Shown: piece by piece, positions 11,823-19,384 of the stretch
How the letters are laid out: the number at the start of each line of letters is the position of its first letter
Position numbering within the stretch: position 1 is the first letter of the stretch
Origin: a virus
Virus record (IMG/VR): IMGVR_UViG_3300035698_005274
Location: 1-24,807 of that record
Direction: 5' to 3' (one strand)
DNA: 24,807 nucleotides
Made by a program: the position numbers and the translations under genes
The notes under the pieces: model-generated
Databases searched by the model: none
Told to the model about the DNA's origin: nothing
What the model saw: the letters and a program-made list of their open reading frames with translations, nothing else

Positions 11823-11851
11823 ATTATACACCTATTTTATAGGATTGTCAA
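11823..11851 (-). promoter_or_regulatory. Consensus sigma70 promoter
   Basis: TTGACA, 17 bp, TATAAT: both boxes match the bacterial consensus exactly. It drives 11629 and 11275. Confidence 0.9.
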
Positions 11852-11922
11852 GTGTTATTTTATGAATAGAACATCTCATTCCACGTACATGGCAATTAAC
11901 TACATGTGCGTTTCTATAATCA

Positions 11923-12090
11923 CTAATCATTATCATATATTCTGTGAAAACATTCTTCACAGAGTTGCCCAGCACCTTCTATATAATAATTTCTTTGATC
12001 AATATGATCTTTTATTAAATAAGGGGTTTCTCTTTCACATAATACGCATAAATCAAATTGTAAATCATCTTTTGTTTCAGATTTTTCCAT
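11923..12090 (-). CDS. Small zinc-ribbon-like protein
   Basis: This 55-residue acidic protein contains L-C-V-L-C-E-R near residue 15 and L-C-E-E-C-F-H near residue 45, a pair of CxxC knuckles like those of the gene at 11275, to which its tail is similar (both end in C-E-x-C-x-H/Y-x). ATG lies 12 bases after the ligase stop with SD AAAGGTAATTAAA, so it is translated from the ligase transcript. It ends with TAG. Confidence 0.7.
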   Translation of the reverse strand: MEKSETKDDLQFDLCVLCERETPYLIKDHIDQRNYYIEGAGQLCEECFHRIYDND

Positions 12091-12101
12091 TTTAATTACC
12101 T

Positions 12102-13931
12102 TTATTTTATATCTTCTAATAATTTTTTATATGTGATAATTGGAACACCAAACCCTCTTGCTTTAGTTGCTTTGCTACTCCCTGAATTAACATCATTAGT
12201 TACAAGAAAATCTACATTTTTACTGATACCTTTTACAGTACAGCCAGCATCTTCAAGTAATCCTACTAGTTCAGCTCTTTTCATTGGTGCTTTTCCTGTC
12301 AATGTAACAGTGTTTCCATAAAAATCATGAACCATTTCAATCTCCTTTTTAGTTTCTTTTTTCCATTTCATACCATGTGTTAGCATCATATTGTAGATGT
12401 CATATCCTCTATCTAATCCTTTGAGGATTTTGTCACTTGTAATTTTACCAATTCCGGGAAGGAAAGAAAAATCACCAGTTTCCCAAATTTTATCAAAACT
12501 CATGTGCTTAAGTATCAATTTTGATGATGTGTTACCAAGTCCTGATATACCAAGTCCTGCTAAAAATTTTGCTGGATCCATCACAAGTTTTGATTTCAAT
12601 TCATTTACAATAGTATTAGCTTTCTTTTCACCAAACCCATCTTTTTTCATAATATCTTCAACTGTAAGATTGTATAGTATATCCATATCAGAAACACCAA
12701 GATTGATTAATGTGGTTTTTGATATACCCATTACACCAATTGTTTTAAGAAAATGTTCTAAAGATTTGTAACTCTGTACAGAACACATAGGATTTATACA
12801 TACCAAATCAACACCTTTAGGTGTTAAAACGTCTCCACAAGATTCACAGTAATCTGGTGCAACGAAATCTTTTCCAGTATCAGAATATACATCAACTATA
12901 TAAGGAATAACTTCACCTGATTTGACTACGGTTATTTTAGTACCAATTCCTATATTGTTATCAGAAATATATTTATAGTTATGTGCTGTAACTTTTGATA
13001 TAGTAGAACCACCAATTTCAATAGGATCAATTAATAGAACTGGAATAGCTCTTCCTTTTCTTGAAGTATCCCATTTACATTTAACAACTGTAGTTTCAAT
13101 TGCTTCTTGATTAACCTTAAAAGCAACCTTATGTTCAGGTCTTTTAACATTTTCTCTTTTACTTATGTTTTTTGCTAAAACTAATCCATCAATTTCAAAA
13201 CCCTTGTTATTGTACTGTTCTTTTATTTCTTTAAGAGTATCAGTTAAAATTGTTTCTATATCATCTTCACAGCAAAAATTAAATGTTTTAAAGTCAATTG
13301 TTGGCACTTGAATACCATCTCTTAAAAATATTAATCTACCTGATTCAGTTTCTAAATCTGAATTAATGTGCTCATAAAATAATACTTTAAGATTGGCATG
13401 ATATTGGCTTTCAGCATCATTCAAGATGCCTGCTACTGCAGCTGTCTTATGTTTATAATCTGAACCTTGTGGTAAAGATTCAAGAATAACTTCACCTCTT
13501 ATCCACTCATTGCCTTGAGATTTAATAGGTTTAATAAATTTTCTGGCAATATTAGTAATATTCTGTCCATATTCACCATCACCTCTTCTAAAAGCTGATG
13601 CTACAATACCATTTGAAAAATTAACAAGTATTGAATTACCATCTAGTTTAGGAGTAACTACAGTAAAGTCGTTTTGTTTTTGTATCCATCTAACGGCTGA
13701 ACCCATTTTCTCATCATCTTTTTTCAATTTGGTTTTCTTCAAACTACCCAAAATAAAAGGAAGTTTAACTTTTTCTCTATCATCTACAGGAGCACCAACA
13801 GTTTTAAAATATGGATCATCAGGATTTAATTTAAATTCCTTATCCCTATAATCATCATAATGTCTGTCAGATGTAATAGGAAATCCATTTCTATAAGTCT
13901 TATCATATAATTTTAATTGTTCAATAGACAT
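12102..13931 (-). CDS. ligA: NAD+-dependent DNA ligase
   Basis: This 609-residue protein seals nicks in duplex DNA using NAD+. The nucleotidyl-lysine motif is T-P-K-L-D-G-N-S (Lys about 95). R-R-G-D-G-E-Y-G-Q-N-I-T-N-I-A and G-F-E-I-D-G-L-V-L-A-K follow, then V-A-F-K-V (motif V), an OB domain, a zinc site C-E-S-C-G then C-I-N-P-M-C (about 365-386), helix-hairpin-helix repeats (G-D-F-S-F-L-P-G-I-G) and a C-terminal BRCT domain from about 535 (G-N-T-V-T-L-T-G-K-A-P). The N-terminal Ia domain is short compared with cellular LigA. All Trp codons are TGG and none is TGA. SD GAGGATT precedes the ATG, and a promoter overlaps the end of the previous gene. Confidence 0.95.
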   Translation of the reverse strand: MSIEQLKLYDKTYRNGFPITSDRHYDDYRDKEFKLNPDDPYFKTVGAPVDDREKVKLPFILGSLKKTKLKKDDEKMGSAVRWIQKQNDFTVVTPKLDGNSILVNFSNGIVASAFRRGDGEYGQNITNIARKFIKPIKSQGNEWIRGEVILESLPQGSDYKHKTAAVAGILNDAESQYHANLKVLFYEHINSDLETESGRLIFLRDGIQVPTIDFKTFNFCCEDDIETILTDTLKEIKEQYNNKGFEIDGLVLAKNISKRENVKRPEHKVAFKVNQEAIETTVVKCKWDTSRKGRAIPVLLIDPIEIGGSTISKVTAHNYKYISDNNIGIGTKITVVKSGEVIPYIVDVYSDTGKDFVAPDYCESCGDVLTPKGVDLVCINPMCSVQSYKSLEHFLKTIGVMGISKTTLINLGVSDMDILYNLTVEDIMKKDGFGEKKANTIVNELKSKLVMDPAKFLAGLGISGLGNTSSKLILKHMSFDKIWETGDFSFLPGIGKITSDKILKGLDRGYDIYNMMLTHGMKWKKETKKEIEMVHDFYGNTVTLTGKAPMKRAELVGLLEDAGCTVKGISKNVDFLVTNDVNSGSSKATKARGFGVPIITYKKLLEDIK

Positions 13932-13957
13932 ATTTTTAATCCTCTTCTGTTAAAACC

Positions 13958-13986
13958 ATTATACCATTAAATTAATATCTTTACAA
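13958..13986 (-). promoter_or_regulatory. Promoter for ligA
   Basis: TTGTAA, 17 bp, TATAAT. The -35 hexamer includes the TAA stop codon of the gene at 13981. Confidence 0.7.
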
Positions 13987-14325
13987 TGTTTTAGAATCAG
14001 ATCTCTTTTCTTCTGAACTGATTGTTGTTGATTTTGGGTTAAGTACATTTTCAAAAGTCTCCATGCCATCTGTAAGCATTTTAGTAAATCCAATTTCAAT
14101 AACTAATCGCAATTCTTCTTGAGACATATCTATCTCTACAACTGCTGAACCATCTTCATTTTCTGTAACACATAATACTTTCATTTTTATTATTCCTTTC
14201 GATATTCTCATAATTTTCGTTAAAGGATGTTCTTTAGATTTATCTATAAACCAATTATATAATAATCTATCATCACCACTATCAGGTTCAACTCCTACAA
14301 TGTCACTCCATTCTTTACTATTCAT
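13981..14325 (-). CDS. Small protein with a likely second in-frame start
   Basis: The full frame has 114 residues (MNSKEWSDIVGVEPDSGDDR onward) and follows a promoter with SD AAGGAAC. About 47 codons in, an ATG (14182-14184) has a strong SD, AAAGGAATAATAAA, and begins MKVLCVTENEDGSAVVEIDM, which by itself resembles a common small phage protein (K-V-x-x-x-x-E-N-E-D-G-S-A-x-V-E-x-D-M). Either two products share one frame or two genes have fused. The C-terminal tail is Ser/Lys-rich. No Trp is coded by TGA. Confidence 0.68.
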   Translation of the reverse strand: MNSKEWSDIVGVEPDSGDDRLLYNWFIDKSKEHPLTKIMRISKGIIKMKVLCVTENEDGSAVVEIDMSQEELRLVIEIGFTKMLTDGMETFENVLNPKSTTISSEEKRSDSKTL

Positions 14326-14355
14326 AATTTTGTTCCTTATTTAATTTATATATAC

Positions 14356-14384
14356 ATTATATATAAATTCTAATATAAAGTCAA
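14356..14384 (-). promoter_or_regulatory. Promoter for 13981-14325
   Basis: TTGACT, 17 bp, TATAAT, starting just after the stop of the gene at 14388. Confidence 0.82.
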
Positions 14385-14387
14385 CAA

Positions 14388-14849
14388 TTATTTTATCTTT
14401 TTGATAGGTCTCCAACCAAGTATATTAAAATTTGTACCATTAGTATAATATAAATCTTCGTTTTTATCTATGAAACACGTTGTTTCGCCTGTTGTCATTG
14501 TTCTTTTGCCTATTGTTTCAATAGTTTCCTTTTGATCTAATTCTTTACATATCATATTAACATCTACATCAAATGGTGGTAAGAATTGCGAACATGGAAT
14601 CCAATTTAGTTTTCCTGTAGTTTCAACCCTCCATGTTTTAAAAGTAAAAGGTTCATTTTTATCTAAAAATGATGTTAATATCCATACCATTGAAATACAA
14701 TATACAATTACAACACCAATAAAAAATAATGTATGTGTTGCATTTAAAAACACAACAATAAAAAATATGTTAACAATTGCAACAAAAATAAACAAAAATC
14801 CTCTTGTAAAATCACCTAATTCTTTATGTAACCATTTTAACATCTTCAT
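14388..14849 (-). CDS. Membrane protein with DUF551-like C-terminal domain
   Basis: The start ATG 14847-14849 is chosen for the SD AGAGGTAGAT; a longer frame would need a TTG start. The 153-residue protein begins MKMLKWLHKELGDFTRGF, has two adjacent hydrophobic segments (FLFIFVAIVNIFFIVVFL and TLFFIGVVIVYCISMVWIL), then a soluble part with N-W-I-P-C-S-Q-F-L-P-P-F-D-V-D-V and a final L-G-W-R-P-I-K. W-I-P-x-S-x-x-L-P and a closing W-x-P are the hallmarks of DUF551-type domains, often found in phages. The gene is read from the promoter ahead of tRNA-Ser and tRNA-Pro. Confidence 0.68.
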   Translation of the reverse strand: MKMLKWLHKELGDFTRGFLFIFVAIVNIFFIVVFLNATHTLFFIGVVIVYCISMVWILTSFLDKNEPFTFKTWRVETTGKLNWIPCSQFLPPFDVDVNMICKELDQKETIETIGKRTMTTGETTCFIDKNEDLYYTNGTNFNILGWRPIKKIK

Positions 14850-14882
14850 ATCTACCTCTTTATTTAAAAAGTTTAACAATTA

Positions 14883-14954
14883 TGGTCGCGGATGCTGGTA
14901 TCGAACCAACCTAGCTGCGCTCCAGACGCAACCTGTCTCCATGATCAACCCGCG
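14883..14954 (-). tRNA. tRNA-Pro (anticodon TGG), C at position 33
   Basis: Acceptor CGCGGGT pairs with ATCCGCG, starting with the C1-G72 pair typical of tRNA-Pro. Anticodon stem TTGCG/CGCAG surrounds loop TCTGGAG, with C instead of U at 33. T-arm GTTGG/CCAGC, encoded CCA. Confidence 0.85.
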
Positions 14955-14961
14955 ATTATTC

Positions 14962-15047
14962 TGGCGGAGAATGAGGGATTCGAACCCACAAGGCTTTGAC
15001 ACCTGATGGCTTAGCAAGCCACTCCAATACCGTTATGGCAATTCTCC
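14962..15047 (-). tRNA. tRNA-Ser (anticodon GCT)
   Basis: Acceptor GGAGAAT pairs perfectly with ATTCTCC, anticodon loop TTGCTAA, long variable arm, G73 and encoded CCA, all normal for tRNA-Ser. Confidence 0.92.
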
Positions 15048-15098
15048 TTAATATTCTTTTAATCTATCATTTCTTAAAGTCCACATATTTATAAAAGA

Positions 15099-15127
15099 AT
15101 TATACATTAATAGATTATAGATGTCAA
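15099..15127 (-). promoter_or_regulatory. Promoter for tRNA-Ser and tRNA-Pro
   Basis: TTGACA, 17 bp, TATAAT, exact consensus, next to the stop of the gene at 15128. Confidence 0.85.
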
Positions 15128-15430
15128 CTAATATATTATTTTTTTAACTGTTGCTGAATAATCATATCCTTCACGTCCTTCTTTTTTAGTTATTTCAATA
15201 TTATATTCTGGTATTTCTTCACCAGCCTTTATAATATCAAATAAAGGACTATATCCTTTCATTACAAACAACTCACAACAATAATCACATTCAACATGAA
15301 GTGGAATAAAATCAATTAAAGATAATGGATTAAAATGATCGAATGTATTAAGACTCTCACATATTTCTTTCATAAAACTTATACTTATATGAATTGTTCC
15401 ATATCGTTTAACATCCAATTTATTAACCAT
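15128..15430 (-). CDS. Protein of unknown function with a CxxCC motif
   Basis: The start ATG 15428-15430 overlaps the stop of the previous gene by eight bases and has SD GGAGCAGGTAGAA. The 100-residue protein begins MVNKLDVKRYGTIHISISFM, contains V-E-C-D-Y-C-C-E-L-F at its centre and ends KKEGREGYDYSATVKKIIY. The cluster of three cysteines may bind a metal, but there is no second pair. Last gene of the SNSSSSSF cassette. I recognise no family. Confidence 0.65.
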   Translation of the reverse strand: MVNKLDVKRYGTIHISISFMKEICESLNTFDHFNPLSLIDFIPLHVECDYCCELFVMKGYSPLFDIIKAGEEIPEYNIEITKKEGREGYDYSATVKKIIY

Positions 15431-15836
15431 TTCTACCTGCTCCATAAGCCATATCCATATTTCCAATACAACCAGCTTCATCTAATTTTTTTAAAGTTTT
15501 TTCCACATCTGGACTTGTACAATCATTATAATCAACATCATAATCCATATCTCCTGTACAATTAGGATCAAAATGACTATCACCTTCATCATTTAGGTTA
15601 TATAACACAAGAACATGATCCCCAATTTCACAATCACATTGAACTTTATCATACATAAAAGATTCTTCTATTTTATCACTATAATATGCCACTTCTTTTA
15701 TTTCAAAAGTATCCCAGTAACCACAAGAATCTGCTTTAATAATTTCTTTTGTTTTATCCATGTCCAATATTTTAGCAATCCCTATTAGGAAACTGCTTGA
15801 ACTGGAATTACTTACAAATCCGTCTCTAATCTTCAT
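15423..15836 (-). CDS. SNSSSSSF-tagged protein 1
   Basis: The 137-residue protein begins MKIRDGFVSNSSSSSFLIGI and continues with an acidic body (D-M-D-K-T-K-E, Y-N-L-N-D-E-G-D-S-H-F, T-G-D-M-D-Y-D-V-D-Y-N-D). The first 16 residues are almost the same in three other genes at 16466, 16882 and 17164, while the bodies differ. This N-terminal motif is seen on otherwise unrelated phage proteins; its role is not known to me. SD GAGGAGGAAGAAT is strong. The ATG overlaps the end of the gene at 15826. Confidence 0.78.
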   Translation of the reverse strand: MKIRDGFVSNSSSSSFLIGIAKILDMDKTKEIIKADSCGYWDTFEIKEVAYYSDKIEESFMYDKVQCDCEIGDHVLVLYNLNDEGDSHFDPNCTGDMDYDVDYNDCTSPDVEKTLKKLDEAGCIGNMDMAYGAGRNG

Positions 15837-16059
15837 ATTCTTCCTCCTCATACCAATTTGGATGTTTTTCTTTTACTATTAAATTAACTAATGAATTATT
15901 AAAATAATCTGATTCGCACACATTATCCCAATCCTGTCCTTCTAGAACATCAAGTAGTTTTATAATAATGCTTTTTCTTATAGCATATGTAATTTCTTTA
16001 TGTTTATATATTTCATTGATTACTGTATCAAAAATTTCTGTTCCACCACTTCAACTCAT
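15826..16059 (-). CDS. Conserved MSWSGG phage protein, readable only with TGA as Trp
   Basis: Codon 3 is TGA. Read as Trp the frame gives 77 residues, MSWSGGTEIFDTVINEIYKH to HPNWYEEEEYED. M-S-W-S-G-G-T, then G-Q-D-W-D-N-V-C-E-S-D-Y-F and H-P-N-W, is the pattern of a common small phage protein of unknown function in which residue 3 is Trp. Standard translation would stop after two codons, so the gene would be missed. SD GGAGAATAATT precedes the ATG. Overlaps the next gene by 11 bases. Confidence 0.85.
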
Positions 16060-16061
16060 AA

Positions 16062-16442
16062 TTATTCTCCTTTATTAAAATCTTCTTGATATTTTAAGAC
16101 CTTTTCTCTTCCTTCCTGTAAAGCTGTAATGAAAGCATCCAAATGATCTATTCCTTCTATCATAAATGATCCTTCATGTTCAGTGAAACCTTTAAAAAGA
16201 ATTTGTAGAGCCATTTTGACTCTTAACCATCCTCTTTGCCAAAACCATTTCTTTTGGTAATAATCACCCCACATAATGGTTTTATAAAATTCTACATCAA
16301 TATGCCCAAAGTCTTTATCAAAGGACAAATCAATCATTGACCCATGTTCACCTGCCCCACAAGCACAATCCACATGATACCATACAGATTGACCCTTCCA
16401 TTCTTTGAGTTTTGAAACTCCTGTTGATGTTTTATCTACCAT
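16062..16442 (-). CDS. Conserved phage protein of unknown function (CxCG type)
   Basis: This 126-residue protein starts MVDKTSTGVSKLKEWKGQSV. It has W-Y-H-V-D-C-A-C-G-A-G-E-H, two strand-rich segments (I-D-L-S-F-D and H-I-D-V-E-F-Y), a Trp/Arg-rich helix (WFWQRGWLRVKMALQILFKG) and a final helix H-L-D-A-F-I-T-A-L-Q-E-G-R. The C-x-C then R-x-x-x-A-x-x-x-x-x-F-G/K-G arrangement recurs in small phage proteins. Six Trp codons are all TGG. SD GGAGATAACAA. Confidence 0.72.
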   Translation of the reverse strand: MVDKTSTGVSKLKEWKGQSVWYHVDCACGAGEHGSMIDLSFDKDFGHIDVEFYKTIMWGDYYQKKWFWQRGWLRVKMALQILFKGFTEHEGSFMIEGIDHLDAFITALQEGREKVLKYQEDFNKGE

Positions 16443-16465
16443 TTGTTATCTCCTATTAACATTTA

Positions 16466-16882
16466 TTAATGATCCATATAACAATCTCTGTACCATCCAA
16501 TAGGAAGATTTTTAATATCTCCAAAGGATTTTATAAGATTTTCTTTAATTTTTAATTTCATTTCATTTATGGTTTTATTTTCTGGAAAATTTGTTGGGTC
16601 TAAACCTATATATAAATGATCGCTATCATAATCTGTTTCAAGATCATATCCTTTAGGAACATAATTTTCCATATACTCACGAAGTTCATAACGGTCTTTA
16701 CAACTACCATCTTCTTCAATACAAATATCTTTAAATTCATTTACTTCTTCTGGTGGTAAATTATCAATGATTTTCTTTGCAATAATATTACAAACATTAT
16801 TATCATACATATCAAATGAAGCACCATACAACACAAAAGAACTACTTGAACTGTTACTCACAAATCCACTTCTTATTTTCAT
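16466..16882 (-). CDS. SNSSSSSF-tagged protein 2
   Basis: The 138-residue protein begins MKIRSGFVSNSSSSSFVLYG. The body is acidic with several Tyr and Cys (D-M-Y-D-N-N-V-C-N, Y-D-L-E-T-D-Y-D-S-D-H-L-Y-I-G-L-D) and ends P-I-G-W-Y-R-D-C-Y-M-D-H. Its ATG overlaps the TAA of the gene before it (TAATG), so translation is coupled. The D-x-D-x-D-H-L-Y-I-G layout is shared with the relative at 17164 (Y-E-C-Y-Y-V-G-I-Y-P). Confidence 0.78.
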   Translation of the reverse strand: MKIRSGFVSNSSSSSFVLYGASFDMYDNNVCNIIAKKIIDNLPPEEVNEFKDICIEEDGSCKDRYELREYMENYVPKGYDLETDYDSDHLYIGLDPTNFPENKTINEMKLKIKENLIKSFGDIKNLPIGWYRDCYMDH

Positions 16883-17151
16883 TATCCCTCACCATATGCA
16901 ACATATTCTTCTAAATTAAACTGTTTAAAGAAATTGTTGATCCCTTCATAAGCACAATTATCAATTGTACCTATAAAATAATGTTTACCTTCATCTATAT
17001 AAGTTCCATACTCACCGCAAAAATCATCATTATCATTCATTTTACTAAGGAATGACTTAAATAATTTTATTTGTGATTCCTTCATAAATGTTTTAGCAAT
17101 ACAGAATGAACTGCTTGAACTATTACTCACAAAACCTGTTCTTATTTTCAT
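16882..17151 (-). CDS. SNSSSSSF-tagged protein 3
   Basis: The 89-residue protein begins MKIRTGFVSNSSSSSFCIAK and has an acidic, Phe/Tyr-rich body with C-G-E-Y-G-T-Y-I-D-E-G-K-H-Y-F-I-G-T-I-D-N. SD AAGGAAAATAATT. It is the shortest member of the four and ends in a TAATG junction with member 2. Confidence 0.78.
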   Translation of the reverse strand: MKIRTGFVSNSSSSSFCIAKTFMKESQIKLFKSFLSKMNDNDDFCGEYGTYIDEGKHYFIGTIDNCAYEGINNFFKQFNLEEYVAYGEG

Positions 17152-17163
17152 AATTATTTTCCT

Positions 17164-17514
17164 TTAATTATAAATTATACCTTCATGCCATCCTATATCC
17201 ATTTTAACACCTTTTAATTTTTCCATTAAAAATGTTTCAATTTCTTGTTTCCATTCAATATGTTTTTGATTATCATCTTGTGATTCTGGATATATACCAA
17301 CATAATAACATTCATATCCTTCACTATCATCAACTGCTGATATGTTTTTATCCATATCTCATAAATATTCAATTACACAATCAACTTCATCAGGATCATC
17401 TTTTCTTTTCAATAAATTGTATATTTTTTCATCTTCACTATGGCTTATCTTTGCACCATACAAACAAAATGATGAACTTGAACTATTGCTTACAAAACCT
17501 GTTCTAATTTTCAT
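17164..17514 (-). CDS. SNSSSSSF-tagged protein 4, with one TGA codon
   Basis: Read with TGA as Trp this is 116 residues: MKIRTGFVSNSSSSSFCLYG, then Y-L-W-D-M-D-K-N-I, then Y-E-C-Y-Y-V-G-I-Y-P and ending G-W-H-E-G-I-I-Y-N with TAA. The standard code would break it after about 50 residues and detach the tagged N-terminus. SD GGAGAAGGTA. The ATG overlaps the stop of the gene at 17504 by 11 bases. Confidence 0.8.
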
Positions 17515-17689
17515 TACCTTCTCCTAGTGTTTTAAGAGCTAATTTCATTGATTTCTCTATTTTTTTATTATCCTTATCCATTAAAAATCTACATAAAAAT
17601 CTTTGAATATATCTTTTTGCAGATTTTTGAGTAAATCTTTTACTAGATGTTAATTTTTTTCTAGTTCTTCTGTTATTTGATACTGGCAT
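17504..17689 (-). CDS. Small very basic protein
   Basis: The 61-residue protein begins MPVSNNRRTRKKLTSSKRFT and is dominated by Lys and Arg, with an amphipathic helix near its end (KSMKLALKTLGEGNEN). It may bind nucleic acid; no family recognised. It starts 11 bases after the radical SAM stop with SD AAGGAGAAATA and overlaps the next gene. Confidence 0.68.
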   Translation of the reverse strand: MPVSNNRRTRKKLTSSKRFTQKSAKRYIQRFLCRFLMDKDNKKIEKSMKLALKTLGEGNEN

Positions 17690-17699
17690 TATTTCTCCT

Positions 17700-18746
17700 T
17701 TATACGTTATATATTGGGCAGTTTCTTTTGTTTTTTAACAATTTATCTCTGAATTTAACAGTTCTTTCATTATACCAAACGTCTTTTAAAAAGTCAACAC
17801 AAGTATCTGTTTTAATTCCCTTTTCCCATCCTTTAGTATTTTCTGTAAAAGAACAAGGGCTAAATTCTCCTTTACTATTGATATAAGCGCTGAATAAACC
17901 AGACTCACAAGGCTCACTTAATGTTTCGAGTTCTTTAAAATCTTCTCTTCCAATAATACTGTTAATAAATTTAGGTTGGCTACAACTATCAAATCCTATA
18001 GGAATATTATTATCCATTGCTGTTTGTGTTAATTTATTAAATTCTTCTTGTGACAATGGAGTAAAATGTTCACCTCTTCCTTTGGTCTTCAATGATAACA
18101 ATACAATAGCATTTAATCCTTTGAGTCTTGGATCTTTATTAATGTAATCACTGAATGTATCATATACTTGATTAAGAGTTTCTTTGCTAATCATTATATG
18201 GATATTAACTTGATCCATCCCTCTATCGGTCAATTTTTTAATAGAATTATAACAATAATTCTTGTTCTCATACCTTGACACGGCAACTGCTCCACATACT
18301 ATAGCAAGCTTATCCGCTGTTTTATCTGTTATATCTGCAACTGTAATATTAGGTATAATACCTAATGATCTAGCATAAGTCATCATACTAAATGTATCAG
18401 GATTAGATTCACATTGAGCATCAGCACCTATTGCCATTTGATTTAAATAAGGAATATTATCTACTTTTGGCATCCTGTCTATAATATCCTTAAACATAAA
18501 AAATGACATGTTAGATGTATTCGTAGGTTTATTAGATTTATAACAAAATGGACAAGGAATACCACCCGGACCTCTACATATATCAGTAATTTCAATATCA
18601 AGAATCATAGGACCTTGGGGAGACATAACCGGATTGTCTTCAAATGTCTTGCCCCAAGTTTCAGTATATCCATTTTGTTTATTAAAATTAAAATTCAAAT
18701 TTTTAGATCTAAACAATTTTACTTGTTCTGTTTCACACAATTTCAT
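17700..18746 (-). CDS. Radical SAM protein with SPASM-like C-terminus
   Basis: In this 348-residue protein M-I-L-D-I-E-I-T-D-I-C-R-G-P-G-G-I-P-C-P-F-C-Y-K puts Cys at 57, 65 and 68. This is a C-x7-C-x2-C cluster, an expanded version of the usual C-x3-C-x2-C that binds the 4Fe-4S and SAM. The rest follows the TIM-barrel order (I-A-I-G-A-D-A, I-P-N-I-T-V-A, A-V-A-V-S-R, V-N-I-H-I-M-I). A C-terminal region with P-C-E-S-G and F-S-P-C-S-F plus a last Cys resembles SPASM auxiliary-cluster segments. C-Y-K-S-N is typical of phage radical SAM proteins. The substrate is unknown; peptide or nucleotide modification are both possible. It has no TGA codon. Confidence 0.88.
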   Translation of the reverse strand: MKLCETEQVKLFRSKNLNFNFNKQNGYTETWGKTFEDNPVMSPQGPMILDIEITDICRGPGGIPCPFCYKSNKPTNTSNMSFFMFKDIIDRMPKVDNIPYLNQMAIGADAQCESNPDTFSMMTYARSLGIIPNITVADITDKTADKLAIVCGAVAVSRYENKNYCYNSIKKLTDRGMDQVNIHIMISKETLNQVYDTFSDYINKDPRLKGLNAIVLLSLKTKGRGEHFTPLSQEEFNKLTQTAMDNNIPIGFDSCSQPKFINSIIGREDFKELETLSEPCESGLFSAYINSKGEFSPCSFTENTKGWEKGIKTDTCVDFLKDVWYNERTVKFRDKLLKNKRNCPIYNV

Positions 18747-18785
18747 ATTATTTCCTATTATTTCCTATTATTTCTTTATCTTCAT

Positions 18786-19355
18786 TTAAATTATTTGCCA
18801 TTTTTCTTCTTTTATATCTTGATTAGCTGGTTTAACATCTTCGTCATCTTCTTTTATATCTTGATTAGCTGGTTTAATATCTTCATCATCTTCATTTCTT
18901 TCATCAAAATCTGGATCATAATAAGGGTCATCAGCTTCATCACCAACAGCTCTAGATCCAGCATCTATCATCTCGGCAACAATTTCTTCCCTCCATTCAA
19001 AAAGCTCATCCATTAAATATCCAACAACTGCACTGATTTTGTTATTTTTATAATATTTTTCCATTTTACATAAAAAATCAGGCATAACATCAAGAACAGA
19101 AAATGGAATTATTTCAAATAAATCAAAAATATCATCACCAGTAGTATATTTTTCCATTCTTTCATTTTTTAATGCTCTGTTTATTGCAACTTCATTGTTT
19201 TTATCAAATTTTTCTGTTTTTCTACAAAGAGACCAGCCAATACATACTTCTCCAGTATCAGGATGAACACCAGAAATTAACATACCTTTTTTAGTTCTGT
19301 TATTATTCCTTATGTACTCAATAAGAACATTATTTAATTTACTTTCTTTCAACAT
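18786..19355 (-). CDS. Protein with acidic 14-residue repeats at the C-terminus
   Basis: The 189-residue protein begins MLKESKLNNVLIEYIRNNNR. The N-terminal 130 residues look folded (K-K-G-M-L-I-S-G-V-H-P-D-T-G-E-V-C-I-G-W-S-L-C-R). The V-C-I-G-W-S-L-C segment, followed by A-I-N-R-A-L and a late helix, recalls phage proteins near virion assembly genes, but I cannot name a family. The C-terminus is highly acidic and ends with two copies of D-D-E-D-I/V-K-P-A-N-Q-D-I-K-E. SD AAAGGAG. It lies between tRNA-His and the radical SAM gene. Confidence 0.65.
   Translation of the reverse strand: MLKESKLNNVLIEYIRNNNRTKKGMLISGVHPDTGEVCIGWSLCRKTEKFDKNNEVAINRALKNERMEKYTTGDDIFDLFEIIPFSVLDVMPDFLCKMEKYYKNNKISAVVGYLMDELFEWREEIVAEMIDAGSRAVGDEADDPYYDPDFDERNEDDEDIKPANQDIKEDDEDVKPANQDIKEEKWQII
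18805..18888. repeat. 42-bp direct repeat, two copies
   Basis: Units start at 18805 and 18847 with TCTTCTTTTATATCTTGATT and differ at only a few bases. They encode the acidic 14-residue repeat of the protein at 18786-19355. Confidence 0.9.
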
Positions 19356-19384
19356 ATCATTTTCTCCTTTAAGTTAATAAATAT

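Noticed and set aside
11852-11935. 32-codon frame after the small zinc-ribbon gene
   Set aside because: It has no SD and covers the consensus promoter at 11823-11851. A weak inverted repeat here may be a terminator instead.
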